Assembly: GCA_964573885.1 (NCBI GenBank)
Contig: CAZNLL010000099.1
Coordinates: 1-15,446, forward strand
Source: CAZNLL01 sp964573885
GTDB lineage: Bacteria > Desulfobacterota > DSM-4660 > Desulfatiglandales > Desulfatiglandaceae
Direction of reading: 5' to 3'
DNA length: 15,446 nucleotides
Shown here: positions 6,847 through 12,696 of the stretch, piece after piece
Layout: each line of letters starts with the position of its first letter
How positions within the stretch are numbered: the stretch's first letter is position 1
The notes under the pieces: generated by a model
Databases searched by the model: none
What the model was told of the DNA's origin: nothing
The model's input: only the letters and a program-made list of their open reading frames with translations
Made by a program: the position numbers and the translations under genes

Positions 6847-7383
6847 TTACCCTGATATTGCCCCGGTCATGGCGGTGACAATCGTCGAGACCGTTTGGTC
6901 TATGGAAAGATGGGTGGTATCCACGGTTATGTGGCAGGCCTTTTCATAAAATGGTTTTCGCCCTGTCAAGACCGGCGTGACTTCGGAAACACAATCCGTC
7001 CCAGTCAGAGGCGGCCTGACAGATCCCCGTTCCATCTGGCGGACCATGCGTTCTGTCAGGACCGAATCCGCACATTTAAGCCACACAACCCACCCGGTCT
7101 CCTTCAGGCGATCCACATTCGCACTCTCCAACACCACTCCCCCGCCGGTGGCGATCACCGTTCTCTCTGCCTTACAGACCGCACTGACCACCCCCTGTTC
7201 CATTTTGCGGAATCGTTCCCAGCCTTCCTGATGCACGATTTCTCTAATGGTATGACCGGAAAGGCCTTCAACAAGCGAATCTGTATCCACAAATTTCCAT
7301 TCCAACTGCTCTGCAAGGCGTTTACCCACGCGCGTTTTGCCACTGCATCTGTATCCAATGAGGACGATATTATTCATCGACAT
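6847..7383 (-). CDS. aroK: shikimate kinase
   Basis: Phosphorylates shikimate at the 3-position with ATP. The protein is 178 residues. The Walker A loop GYRCSGKT is at 10-17, DTD at 33-35 binds shikimate and Mg, GWERFRKME (54-62) carries the conserved Glu-x-x-Phe-Arg motif, GGG is at 80-82, and RPPL at 123-126 is the lid Arg region. The start is ATG 7383 or, two codons in, ATG 7377; neither has a strong ribosome site. It is the first structural gene of the leftward unit and lies 27 bases past the T-tract of an attenuator whose leader peptide is rich in Trp, Tyr and Phe. Its expression, and that of aroC, is therefore probably raised when charged aromatic tRNAs run short (inference). Confidence 0.96.
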   Translation of the reverse strand: MSMNNIVLIGYRCSGKTRVGKRLAEQLEWKFVDTDSLVEGLSGHTIREIVHQEGWERFRKMEQGVVSAVCKAERTVIATGGGVVLESANVDRLKETGWVVWLKCADSVLTERMVRQMERGSVRPPLTGTDCVSEVTPVLTGRKPFYEKACHITVDTTHLSIDQTVSTIVTAMTGAISG

Positions 7384-7410
7384 AAATCAGCAGGCCGTGA
7401 TCCAATGCCC

Positions 7411-7450
7411 CAAAAAACAAAAAAGCCGTGGGTTTTGGTCCACCCACGGC
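7411..7450 (-). terminator. intrinsic terminator/attenuator before aroK
   Basis: On the minus strand GCCGTGGGT (7450-7442) pairs perfectly over nine bases with ACCCACGGC (7433-7425) around an 8-base loop, followed by six T, one G and six T (7424-7412). It lies upstream of aroK on the same strand, where a plain terminator would block the gene, so conditional attenuation is the natural reading. Confidence 0.93.
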
Positions 7451-7533
7451 TTGATATTTCTAATATTGACAGATCAATCCATGGGCAGATTAGTCCCCCA
7501 AAAATAACCGTAAAAGTACTGCCAGGATCGATC
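7440..7533 (-). promoter_or_regulatory. alternative RNA pairings (1:2 and 2:3) of the aroK attenuator
   Basis: Strand 1 is GATCGATCC (7533-7525, leader codons 7-9). It pairs with GGATTGATC (7480-7472) over nine positions with one G-U, enclosing all the aromatic codons. Strand 2, CTGCCCATGG (7488-7479, codons 22-25), pairs with strand 3, CCGTGGGTGG (7449-7440), over ten positions with three G-U. Strand 3 is also the 5' arm of the terminator, so 2:3 and 3:4 exclude each other, as do 1:2 and 2:3 at their shared bases. This is the classical layout of translation-coupled attenuation. Confidence 0.8.
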
Positions 7534-7551
7534 GTTTTGCGTCATTACCAT
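7474..7551 (-). CDS. aromatic leader peptide of the aroK-aroC operon
   Basis: A 25-codon frame read leftward from ATG 7551, with AAGGA five bases upstream of it; the third codon is also ATG. Residues 9-18 are S-W-Q-Y-F-Y-G-Y-F-W, seven aromatics within nine codons and all three kinds (two Trp, three Tyr, two Phe). It stops at TGA 7476-7474, 23 bases before the terminator hairpin. Position, ribosome site, codon content and the surrounding pairing strands together mark it as a regulatory leader peptide. The encoded peptide probably has no function of its own. Ribosome stalling at any aromatic codon would expose strand 2 and allow aroK-aroC transcription. Confidence 0.88.
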   Translation of the reverse strand: MVMTQNDRSWQYFYGYFWGTNLPMD

Positions 7552-7575
7552 TCCATTCCTTTTTGAGTTGACCGA

Positions 7576-7605
7576 ATCTTAGGCAAAGTTGATCTTTTTT
7601 GTCAA
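7576..7605 (-). promoter_or_regulatory. likely promoter of aroK-aroC
   Basis: On the minus strand a perfect TTGACA (7605-7600) is followed, 18 bases later, by TAAGAT (7581-7576). Transcription would begin near 7568, about 17 bases before the leader ATG at 7551, leaving just room for its AAGGA ribosome site. The -35 is one arm of an inverted repeat shared with the trp promoter. Confidence 0.7.
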
Positions 7606-7627
7606 GACAAAAATTTTTTTCTTGACA
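7600..7627. repeat. inverted repeat carrying the two divergent -35 boxes
   Basis: TGTCAAGA (7600-7607) and TCTTGACA (7620-7627) are perfect 8-base inverted copies around a 12-base A/T-rich centre. Each arm contains TTGACA facing outward, one toward aroK and one toward trpE. It may simply be two back-to-back promoters, or it may also be a protein-binding site. Confidence 0.85.
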
Positions 7628-7649
7628 TTTTTCTGCAATCCCGTCTAAA
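7622..7649 (+). promoter_or_regulatory. likely trp operon promoter
   Basis: A perfect TTGACA (7622-7627) is followed after 16 bases by TCTAAA (7644-7649), four of six consensus positions. Transcription would begin near 7655-7660, at or just before the trpL ATG, so the leader may be nearly leaderless. Confidence 0.65.
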
Positions 7650-7659
7650 AGCTTTGGCC

Positions 7660-7746
7660 ATGATTCAGAATAAACGAAATAGAACCGTAAATGTCGCATT
7701 CAACTGGTGGTGGCTCAGTTCCATTGGGGTGAGCCTTCCACGCTAG
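7660..7746 (+). CDS. trpL: trp operon leader peptide
   Basis: A 28-codon frame from ATG 7660 to TAG 7744-7746 containing three consecutive Trp codons (TGG at 7705-7713; residues 14-19 are F-N-W-W-W-L). It lies between a TTGACA promoter and two T-tailed hairpins ahead of trpE, the classical position of a trp attenuator leader. No Shine-Dalgarno sequence is visible, and the predicted transcription start is only a few bases upstream, so leaderless initiation is plausible. The Trp codons fall inside strand 1 of the 1:2 pairing, so a ribosome stalled for lack of Trp-tRNA would free strand 2 for the antiterminator. Confidence 0.9.
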   Translation: MIQNKRNRTVNVAFNWWWLSSIGVSLPR

Positions 7747-7775
7747 ATACCAAATAACTTAAAAAAACCGTGGGG
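7707..7775 (+). promoter_or_regulatory. trp attenuator strands 1, 2 and 3
   Basis: Strand 1 (7707-7717, spanning the Trp codons) pairs with strand 2 (7730-7741) as GTGG/CCAC and GGCTCA/TGAGCC, ten pairs with a small internal loop. Alternatively TTCCACG (7736-7742) in strand 2 pairs with CGTGGGG (7769-7775), the 5' arm of terminator 1, over seven positions including two G-U. These pairings are mutually exclusive and give the usual on/off switch. Confidence 0.8.
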
Positions 7776-7803
7776 CTACACCTGAAGGCCCCGCGGTTTT
7801 TTT
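7761..7803 (+). terminator. trp attenuator terminator 1
   Basis: CCGTGGGGC (7768-7776) pairs with GCCCCGCGG (7788-7796) over nine positions with one G-U, around an 11-base loop, and is followed by seven T (7797-7803). Seven A before it (7761-7767) make it potentially bidirectional, so it could also stop leftward transcripts. It begins 21 bases after the trpL stop. Confidence 0.92.
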
Positions 7804-7821
7804 AAGTCTGCAAATCTTGAT

Positions 7822-7854
7822 GGCCGTGGGGTCTGAAACCTCACGGCCTTTTTT
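7822..7854 (+). terminator. trp attenuator terminator 2
   Basis: GGCCGTGGGG (7822-7831) pairs with CCTCACGGCC (7839-7848) over ten positions with one G-U, around a 7-base loop, followed by six T (7849-7854). It lies only 15 bases before the trpE start. It shares the core CCGTGGGG with terminator 1. Confidence 0.9.
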
Positions 7855-7869
7855 GTTGGGAGATGGAAT

Positions 7870-9357
7870 TTGGAAATCAAGCCCACCTTATCTGAATTTA
7901 AAGAAATGGCCGGCCACGGGAACTGGATACCCGTTTACGCAGAATATCTTGCCGATCTGGAAACACCCGTTTCCGCTTTCCTTAAGGTGAGAGACGACTC
8001 CTTTTCCTACCTCTTGGAAAGTGCGACCCATGGAAAGGCATGGGGGCGTTACAGTTTCATCGGTTACAAGCCCGGGCTGATTGTCTCGATTAGAGATAAC
8101 GATGTGAAGATACGGAACGGGACAGAGGAGACAAGGATATCGGGTTCTCAAAATCCCCTGGAGATTCTGAAGCAGGTGTCTCGCCGGTTCAAAGCGGTGC
8201 CCTCAAAGGCACTCCCTGCTTTTCAGGGCGGTCTTGTCGGATACATCAACTATGATTTAGTAAGGAGATGGGAACACCTCCCGGAGCTTTCCCCTGAGGC
8301 TCCAGCTTCCCCGGAATGCCTTTTCATGTTGGCAAAACGTCTTATTATCTTCGATCATCTGACACACAAGATCAAGATTGTTGCCTTTGTACATGGGCAA
8401 AGTGGGGCGGCCCTTGAAAGCGGTTATGACCAGGCTTGTCGTGAAGTGGCCGATACCGTGGCATCCCTATCCAAAAAAACCGCAGATCCGGATCAAAGAG
8501 AACCCTTCTGCCTTTCCGGTCTCCACAGTAATTTCACCAAGGCGGACTTTGAAGAAGCGGTCCTGAAGGCCAAAGGCCATATCCTTTCAGGGGATGTGAT
8601 CCAGGTTGTTCTGTCACAGCGCTTTTCAGGCGAGTCTGGGGGTGATGATTTCTGCCTGTATCGAAATCTGAGGAGCCTGAACCCTTCTCCCTACATGTTT
8701 TACCTCAATTACGGCGATGCAAGGCTGATCGGCGCATCGCCTGAGAGCCTGGCCCGGCTCACGAACGGAAAAATCGAACTCCGGCCGATAGCCGGCACCC
8801 GCCCGCGAGGGGAGGATCCGCAGTCGGACGTGGCCCTGGAAAAAGAGCTCCTGAACGATCCAAAGGAAAAGGCTGAGCACATTATGCTTGTGGACCTGGG
8901 AAGGAACGATGTGGGGAGGATGGCGCTGCCGGGGTCCGTGGTGGTTCCTCAGTTTATGAAGGTCGAACGCTACTCCCATGTGATGCATCTTGTTTCGCAG
9001 GTGGAGGGAACCCTGGTGCCCCGTGCGGACTGTTTCGATCTCTTCATGTCCGTGTTTCCAGCCGGAACGGTAACGGGGGCGCCCAAAATCAGGGCTATGC
9101 AGATTATCGCTGAACTCGAACCGGGGCCCAGGGGGCCCTATGCAGGAGCGGTAGGTTATTTTGGTTTCAACGGTAATATGGATTTCTGTATTACGATCCG
9201 TACCATAGCCATCATGAAAAACACCCTGTCCCTTCAGGTGGGAGCAGGCATTGTTTATGACTCCTCTCCTGAGAAAGAATATCACGAAACATTAGAAAAG
9301 GCCGCTGCCATGTTTCAGGCCATTGAAAGGGCCAAAAATGATTTTGCTGATCGATAA
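7870..9357 (+). CDS. trpE: anthranilate synthase component I
   Basis: Forms anthranilate from chorismate with ammonia supplied by TrpG. The protein is 495 residues. The N-terminal part has the Trp-feedback signature LLES at 48-51 with Ser 62 ten residues later, so Trp inhibition is expected. The chorismate-binding domain has SPES (290-293), IAGTRPRG (307-314), EHIMLVDLGRND (336-347), GAPK (403-406) and GAVGYFG (426-432), and ends with VGAGIVYDS. I use the TTG at 7870 because GGGAG lies seven bases upstream and no in-frame ATG or GTG occurs before it. An ATG at 7863 is out of frame and stops after ten codons. The end overlaps trpG by 20 bases. It is the first structural gene after the trp attenuator. 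Confidence 0.97.
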   Translation: MEIKPTLSEFKEMAGHGNWIPVYAEYLADLETPVSAFLKVRDDSFSYLLESATHGKAWGRYSFIGYKPGLIVSIRDNDVKIRNGTEETRISGSQNPLEILKQVSRRFKAVPSKALPAFQGGLVGYINYDLVRRWEHLPELSPEAPASPECLFMLAKRLIIFDHLTHKIKIVAFVHGQSGAALESGYDQACREVADTVASLSKKTADPDQREPFCLSGLHSNFTKADFEEAVLKAKGHILSGDVIQVVLSQRFSGESGGDDFCLYRNLRSLNPSPYMFYLNYGDARLIGASPESLARLTNGKIELRPIAGTRPRGEDPQSDVALEKELLNDPKEKAEHIMLVDLGRNDVGRMALPGSVVVPQFMKVERYSHVMHLVSQVEGTLVPRADCFDLFMSVFPAGTVTGAPKIRAMQIIAELEPGPRGPYAGAVGYFGFNGNMDFCITIRTIAIMKNTLSLQVGAGIVYDSSPEKEYHETLEKAAAMFQAIERAKNDFADR

Positions 9358-9910
9358 CTATGACTCTTTCACCTACAATCTGGTCCACCTGTTTCAGGTT
9401 GTGGGAGAAACCGTTCATGTTCGGCGCAATGATCAGATTGCTCTCATTGAGGCAGCCCGGCTGGGGCCCTCCGCAATTGTCATTTCACCCGGGCCGGGCG
9501 GCCCTGACCAGGCCGGTATTTCTGTGGAGGCGATTCGTTGCCTTGGCCCCAAACGCCCTGTTCTGGGTGTCTGTCTGGGGCATCAATCCATCACCGTGGC
9601 GTTTGGCGGTGGGTTGGTTCAGGCTAAACGGATCGTGCACGGAAAAATGTCCCGGGTCTTTCACGACGGCCGGACCGTTTATGACGCTGTCCCAAACCCA
9701 TTTTCAGCCATTCGATACCATTCTCTGATCGTGGACAGGGCCTCCTTACCGGACTGCCTGGAAATCAGCGCATGGACGGAAGAGGGGGAGATTATGGGCG
9801 TGAGACACCGTACCTATAAAATAGAAGGGGTCCAATTTCATCCCGAATCCATTCTAACGGAAAGGGGCAACGAGATCATCGATAATTTTATCCGTCTGAC
9901 CCTGAAGTGA
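9338..9910 (+). CDS. trpG: anthranilate synthase component II (glutamine amidotransferase)
   Basis: Releases ammonia from glutamine for TrpE. The protein is 190 residues and not fused to TrpD. It begins MILLIDNYDSFTYN. The oxyanion region SPGPGGP is at 50-56, the nucleophile Cys 79 lies in GVCLGHQ, and the His-Glu pair is at 168 and 170 in FHPES. I start at ATG 9338, with GAAAGGG six bases upstream; an in-frame TTG at 9323 would only add five residues. The start lies 20 bases inside the end of trpE, so the two subunits are probably made in a coupled way. In some bacteria this subunit also serves folate synthesis (PabA role); the operon location favours the Trp role. Confidence 0.96.
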   Translation: MILLIDNYDSFTYNLVHLFQVVGETVHVRRNDQIALIEAARLGPSAIVISPGPGGPDQAGISVEAIRCLGPKRPVLGVCLGHQSITVAFGGGLVQAKRIVHGKMSRVFHDGRTVYDAVPNPFSAIRYHSLIVDRASLPDCLEISAWTEEGEIMGVRHRTYKIEGVQFHPESILTERGNEIIDNFIRLTLK

Positions 9911-9989
9911 ATGTAAACCTATGGTGTCGCTCACTCAGGGTTTCTCAACCTCACATACCCAAAAGAAATTGGACAAGGAGGAACAGACC

Positions 9990-11081
9990 ATGATTAAAGA
10001 GGCGATCGGAAGGGTGGTCACAGGACACAATTTGACAGAGGAGGAGATGCAGGGGGCCATGAATGCGATTATGACTGGAAAGGCGACGGCCGCCCAAATT
10101 GCATCGTTTGCGACGGCCCTCAGAATGAAGGGGGAAACCGTAGAAGAGATAACCGCTGCGGCCAGAGTGATGAGAAGTAAGGCGAAAAAAATCCGGCTGA
10201 ACAACCATGCCGTCAATATCGACAGGGATGAGATCAATGTAGAAGACGAAACCATCCTGGATACTTGTGGAACCGGCGGGGACGGTACTCACACCTTCAA
10301 TGTCTCCACTGCCACGGCCTTTGTCGCTGCAGGCGCGGGCATCAAGGTGGCCAAGCACGGAAATCGTTCGGTATCAAGCCTCTGCGGGAGTGCAGATGTT
10401 CTCTTAGACCTCGGGGTCAAACTGGATATAACCACTTCTGATCTCGAAAGATGCATCAGCGAAGTGGGTATCGGTTTTCTCTACGCTCCACTTTTTCATG
10501 GCGCCATGAAATACGTGGCCGAACCCAGACGCGAGATCGGTATCCGAACATTCTTTAATATCCTGGGCCCCCTTACCAATCCTGCCGGTGTAACCGCTCA
10601 GGTCCTCGGTGTCTATGAAGCAGGTCTTACCGAGAAGTTGGCAAACGTCCTCAACAAACTCGGGACTCGGGAGGCCTTTGTAGTATTCGGAGAGGGAACC
10701 TTTGACGAGATAAGTATTTGCGGTCCCACCCGGGTTTCCCATTTGAAAGAGAATAGGGTCAGGACCTTTGATATGACGCCCGAAGAATACGGGCTCGAAT
10801 GTGCCAGACTTGAAGATATCCGGGGAGGAAGTGCCAGGGAGAATGCGGATATCATACGAAGGATCATGGATGGTGAGCAAGGGGCGAAGCGGGATATGGT
10901 CCTTCTCAATACGGCAGCTGCATTTGTGGCGGCTGGGCTGGATCCCGGTTTCGCCGAAGGAATAGAGCGGGCGAAGGAGTCGATCGATTCGGGAGGGGCC
11001 AGGGAGAAACTGGGGCAGTTGGTCGCCTTTACCCAGCAATGCGTTCCTTTTGTCCGCGACCATTTTCAGGCCTTGGGTTAG
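9990..11081 (+). CDS. trpD: anthranilate phosphoribosyltransferase
   Basis: Transfers phosphoribose from PRPP to anthranilate. The protein is 363 residues. A helical N-terminal domain (ATAAQIASFATALRMKGET) is followed by DTCGTGGDG (91-99, PRPP loop), the anthranilate/PRPP-binding KHGNRSVSS (122-130), GSADVLLDLG, and FFNILGPLTNPAG further on. The ATG at 9990 is chosen because AAGGAGGA lies seven bases upstream, the best ribosome site in the operon. An in-frame ATG at 9921 would add 23 residues without family support. The 79-base gap after trpG shows no hairpin or leader that I can see. Confidence 0.96.
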   Translation: MIKEAIGRVVTGHNLTEEEMQGAMNAIMTGKATAAQIASFATALRMKGETVEEITAAARVMRSKAKKIRLNNHAVNIDRDEINVEDETILDTCGTGGDGTHTFNVSTATAFVAAGAGIKVAKHGNRSVSSLCGSADVLLDLGVKLDITTSDLERCISEVGIGFLYAPLFHGAMKYVAEPRREIGIRTFFNILGPLTNPAGVTAQVLGVYEAGLTEKLANVLNKLGTREAFVVFGEGTFDEISICGPTRVSHLKENRVRTFDMTPEEYGLECARLEDIRGGSARENADIIRRIMDGEQGAKRDMVLLNTAAAFVAAGLDPGFAEGIERAKESIDSGGAREKLGQLVAFTQQCVPFVRDHFQALG

Positions 11082-11243
11082 ACCCCGGAAACGGTGACCG
11101 GTCCGCATTCGGACCGTAAGGCGGGAGGCCCTTAAGCCTGTTTCGTATCTCTATGCCGGACCGGCATGGTTGTGGGGCGCTTTGGGAAGCCCCCGTGCTT
11201 CAGGCATCAAATCATTGCCGCAAAAAATCATCTGAAGACCAAA
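11082..11243 (+). promoter_or_regulatory. trpD-trpC spacer with several inverted repeats
   Basis: This 162-base gap is long for an otherwise tightly packed operon. It contains GGTCCG-N4-CGGACC (11100-11115), ATGCCGG-A-CCGGCAT (11153-11167) and a GCTT/AAGC hairpin flanked by GGG/CCC (11175-11194). None has a T-tract, so they are not intrinsic terminators. No small ORF stands out. Their role, such as RNA processing or stability, is unknown. Confidence 0.4.
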
Positions 11244-12044
11244 ATGAATCGGATGCTTACTGAGATATTGAAAGAAAAACAAAGGGAGATCACCCGGCTC
11301 AGGCAAGACAGATATCGCGTGCGGGGGAGGATGAAAGTGCCCCAAAAACGGCAATTCAAAGGTGCCATATCGCGCGAAGGCAGGGTCAATCTGATTGCCG
11401 AACTCAAGTATGCCTCTCCTTCCGCAGGGATTATTCGGCCAAAGGTCGAACCGGGTTCTATAGCCCGCATTTATGAAAAGGCAGGAGCCGCAGCCATATC
11501 GGTTATTACGGACAAAGTATTCTTCAAGGGCGATTTGAATCTGCTTTTGAAGGTCAAGGAAGCGACAGGATTGCCCCTTCTGCGTAAGGATTTCATTTTG
11601 GATGAGATTCAAGTAGAAGAGTCCCACTTTCATGGGGCGGACGCAATACTTCTGATTGCACGCATCCTTTCCGAAGGGCGTTTGAAAGGCCTTATCGCTC
11701 TTTGCCGAGAATTGAAAATGGAGGCCCTCATCGAGGTCCATGATGGTGAAGATTTGGGGAAAGCCGCAGCCTGCGGGGCAGAGATCATCGGTATCAACAA
11801 CCGGGACCTGGACACCTTCCGTGTTGATCTCGCCACCACGCGGCAGCTGGCCCCTTTGGCTCCCGATTCCTCTATCCTTGTGAGCGAAAGCGGGATATCC
11901 AAAGCGGGCGATTTGGAAATCATGAAAAAAGCCGGTATCCAGGCGGTTCTGGTCGGAACCGCCCTCATGAAAAGCCGAGATCTGGAATCGAAAACGAGAA
12001 ATCTTGTTAAGGCGGGCACAAGTTATCCCGCAGATTCTGGTTAG
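11244..12044 (+). CDS. trpC: indole-3-glycerol phosphate synthase
   Basis: Closes the indole ring, converting carboxyphenylamino-deoxyribulose phosphate to indole-3-glycerol phosphate. The protein is 266 residues and a single-function TIM barrel, not fused to TrpF. Expected catalytic residues are present: Glu 53 and Lys 55 in AELKYASPS (usual KRASPS, here Tyr replaces Arg), Lys 115 in LRKDF, Glu 164 in LIEVHD, Asn 186 in NNRDL and Ser 214 in SESGI. I start at ATG 11244, and ATG 11253 is almost equally good because family members usually begin close to MLTEIL. The frame stays open upstream to ATG 11166, but that part looks non-coding and overlaps hairpins. The stop is ten bases before trpF. 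Confidence 0.95.
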   Translation: MNRMLTEILKEKQREITRLRQDRYRVRGRMKVPQKRQFKGAISREGRVNLIAELKYASPSAGIIRPKVEPGSIARIYEKAGAAAISVITDKVFFKGDLNLLLKVKEATGLPLLRKDFILDEIQVEESHFHGADAILLIARILSEGRLKGLIALCRELKMEALIEVHDGEDLGKAAACGAEIIGINNRDLDTFRVDLATTRQLAPLAPDSSILVSESGISKAGDLEIMKKAGIQAVLVGTALMKSRDLESKTRNLVKAGTSYPADSG

Positions 12045-12054
12045 AGAATTGACC

Positions 12055-12696
12055 ATGGTTCGCATCAAGATCTGCGGCATCACCAATAAGCATGATGCAT
12101 CCCTGGCTGTATCGCTGGGGGCCCACGCGCTGGGTTTCATCTTCGCCCCCAGTCCAAGACGGGTGAATCCGGAGAAGATGCGTGACATCATCCGAGCGCT
12201 TCCTCCATTCATACAGACAGTGGGGGTTTTTGTAAACGAAGATCCGGCCATCATGAAATCCGTCATTGATTTCTGCGGAATCGACCTGGTTCAATTGCAT
12301 GGAGATGAGGGTCCGGAAATCTGTGCGATGTTCTCCCCACGAGCTATCAAGGCTGTTCGTCTGAAAGGAAGATCGAGCCTGGAATTACTCGAACCCTATC
12401 GCGGAAAGGCCAGAGCTGTCCTAGTGGATACCTATGTGGAAGGGCTGCGCGGTGGGACGGGCCGGACTTGCGATTGGGAGGCGGCCGTCGAAGGGAAAAA
12501 AATGGGGTTGCCCATCATCCTGTCCGGGGGTCTCACTCCCTCGAACCTGGAAAGAGCGGTGTCAAGCGTAAGACCCTATGGTGTGGATATCAATAGCGGC
12601 GTGGAGGAGCGTCCAGGGAAAAAGTGTTCGAAACGGTTGAAGCGGATCATGCATATTGTGAAAAGGATAAACAGCGAGGAATGCAAGGATGTTTAA
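12055..12696 (+). CDS. trpF: phosphoribosylanthranilate isomerase
   Basis: Isomerises phosphoribosylanthranilate to the substrate of TrpC. The protein is 213 residues. The general base Cys 7 is in KICGIT and the general acid Asp 125 is in VLVDTY. GGTGRTCDW, ILSGGLTPSNL and GVDINSGVEERPG form the phosphate-binding end of the barrel. I start at ATG 12055, where the family motif begins at residue 4; an in-frame TTG at 12004 would overlap trpC and adds nothing recognisable. The stop lies inside trpB, an 8-base overlap. Confidence 0.96.
   Translation: MVRIKICGITNKHDASLAVSLGAHALGFIFAPSPRRVNPEKMRDIIRALPPFIQTVGVFVNEDPAIMKSVIDFCGIDLVQLHGDEGPEICAMFSPRAIKAVRLKGRSSLELLEPYRGKARAVLVDTYVEGLRGGTGRTCDWEAAVEGKKMGLPIILSGGLTPSNLERAVSSVRPYGVDINSGVEERPGKKCSKRLKRIMHIVKRINSEECKDV

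Noticed and set aside
7490..7699. A 69-codon minus-strand frame spanning the divergent promoters
   Set aside because: It overlaps trpL in antisense and crosses both promoters; its aromatic residues are partly the antisense of leader sequence. The true leader is in another frame with a better ribosome site.
7863..7895. ATG at 7863 as the trpE start or as an extra leader peptide
   Set aside because: The frame stops after ten codons, lacks Trp codons and is out of frame with trpE. The TTG at 7870 uses the same GGGAG site at better spacing.
11100..11194. An attenuator or terminator in the trpD-trpC spacer
   Set aside because: The inverted repeats have no T-tract and no leader frame with Trp codons precedes them.
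11151..12266. A long minus-strand frame opposite trpC and trpF
   Set aside because: It is antisense to two securely identified enzymes, and its translation has low-complexity, non-family character.
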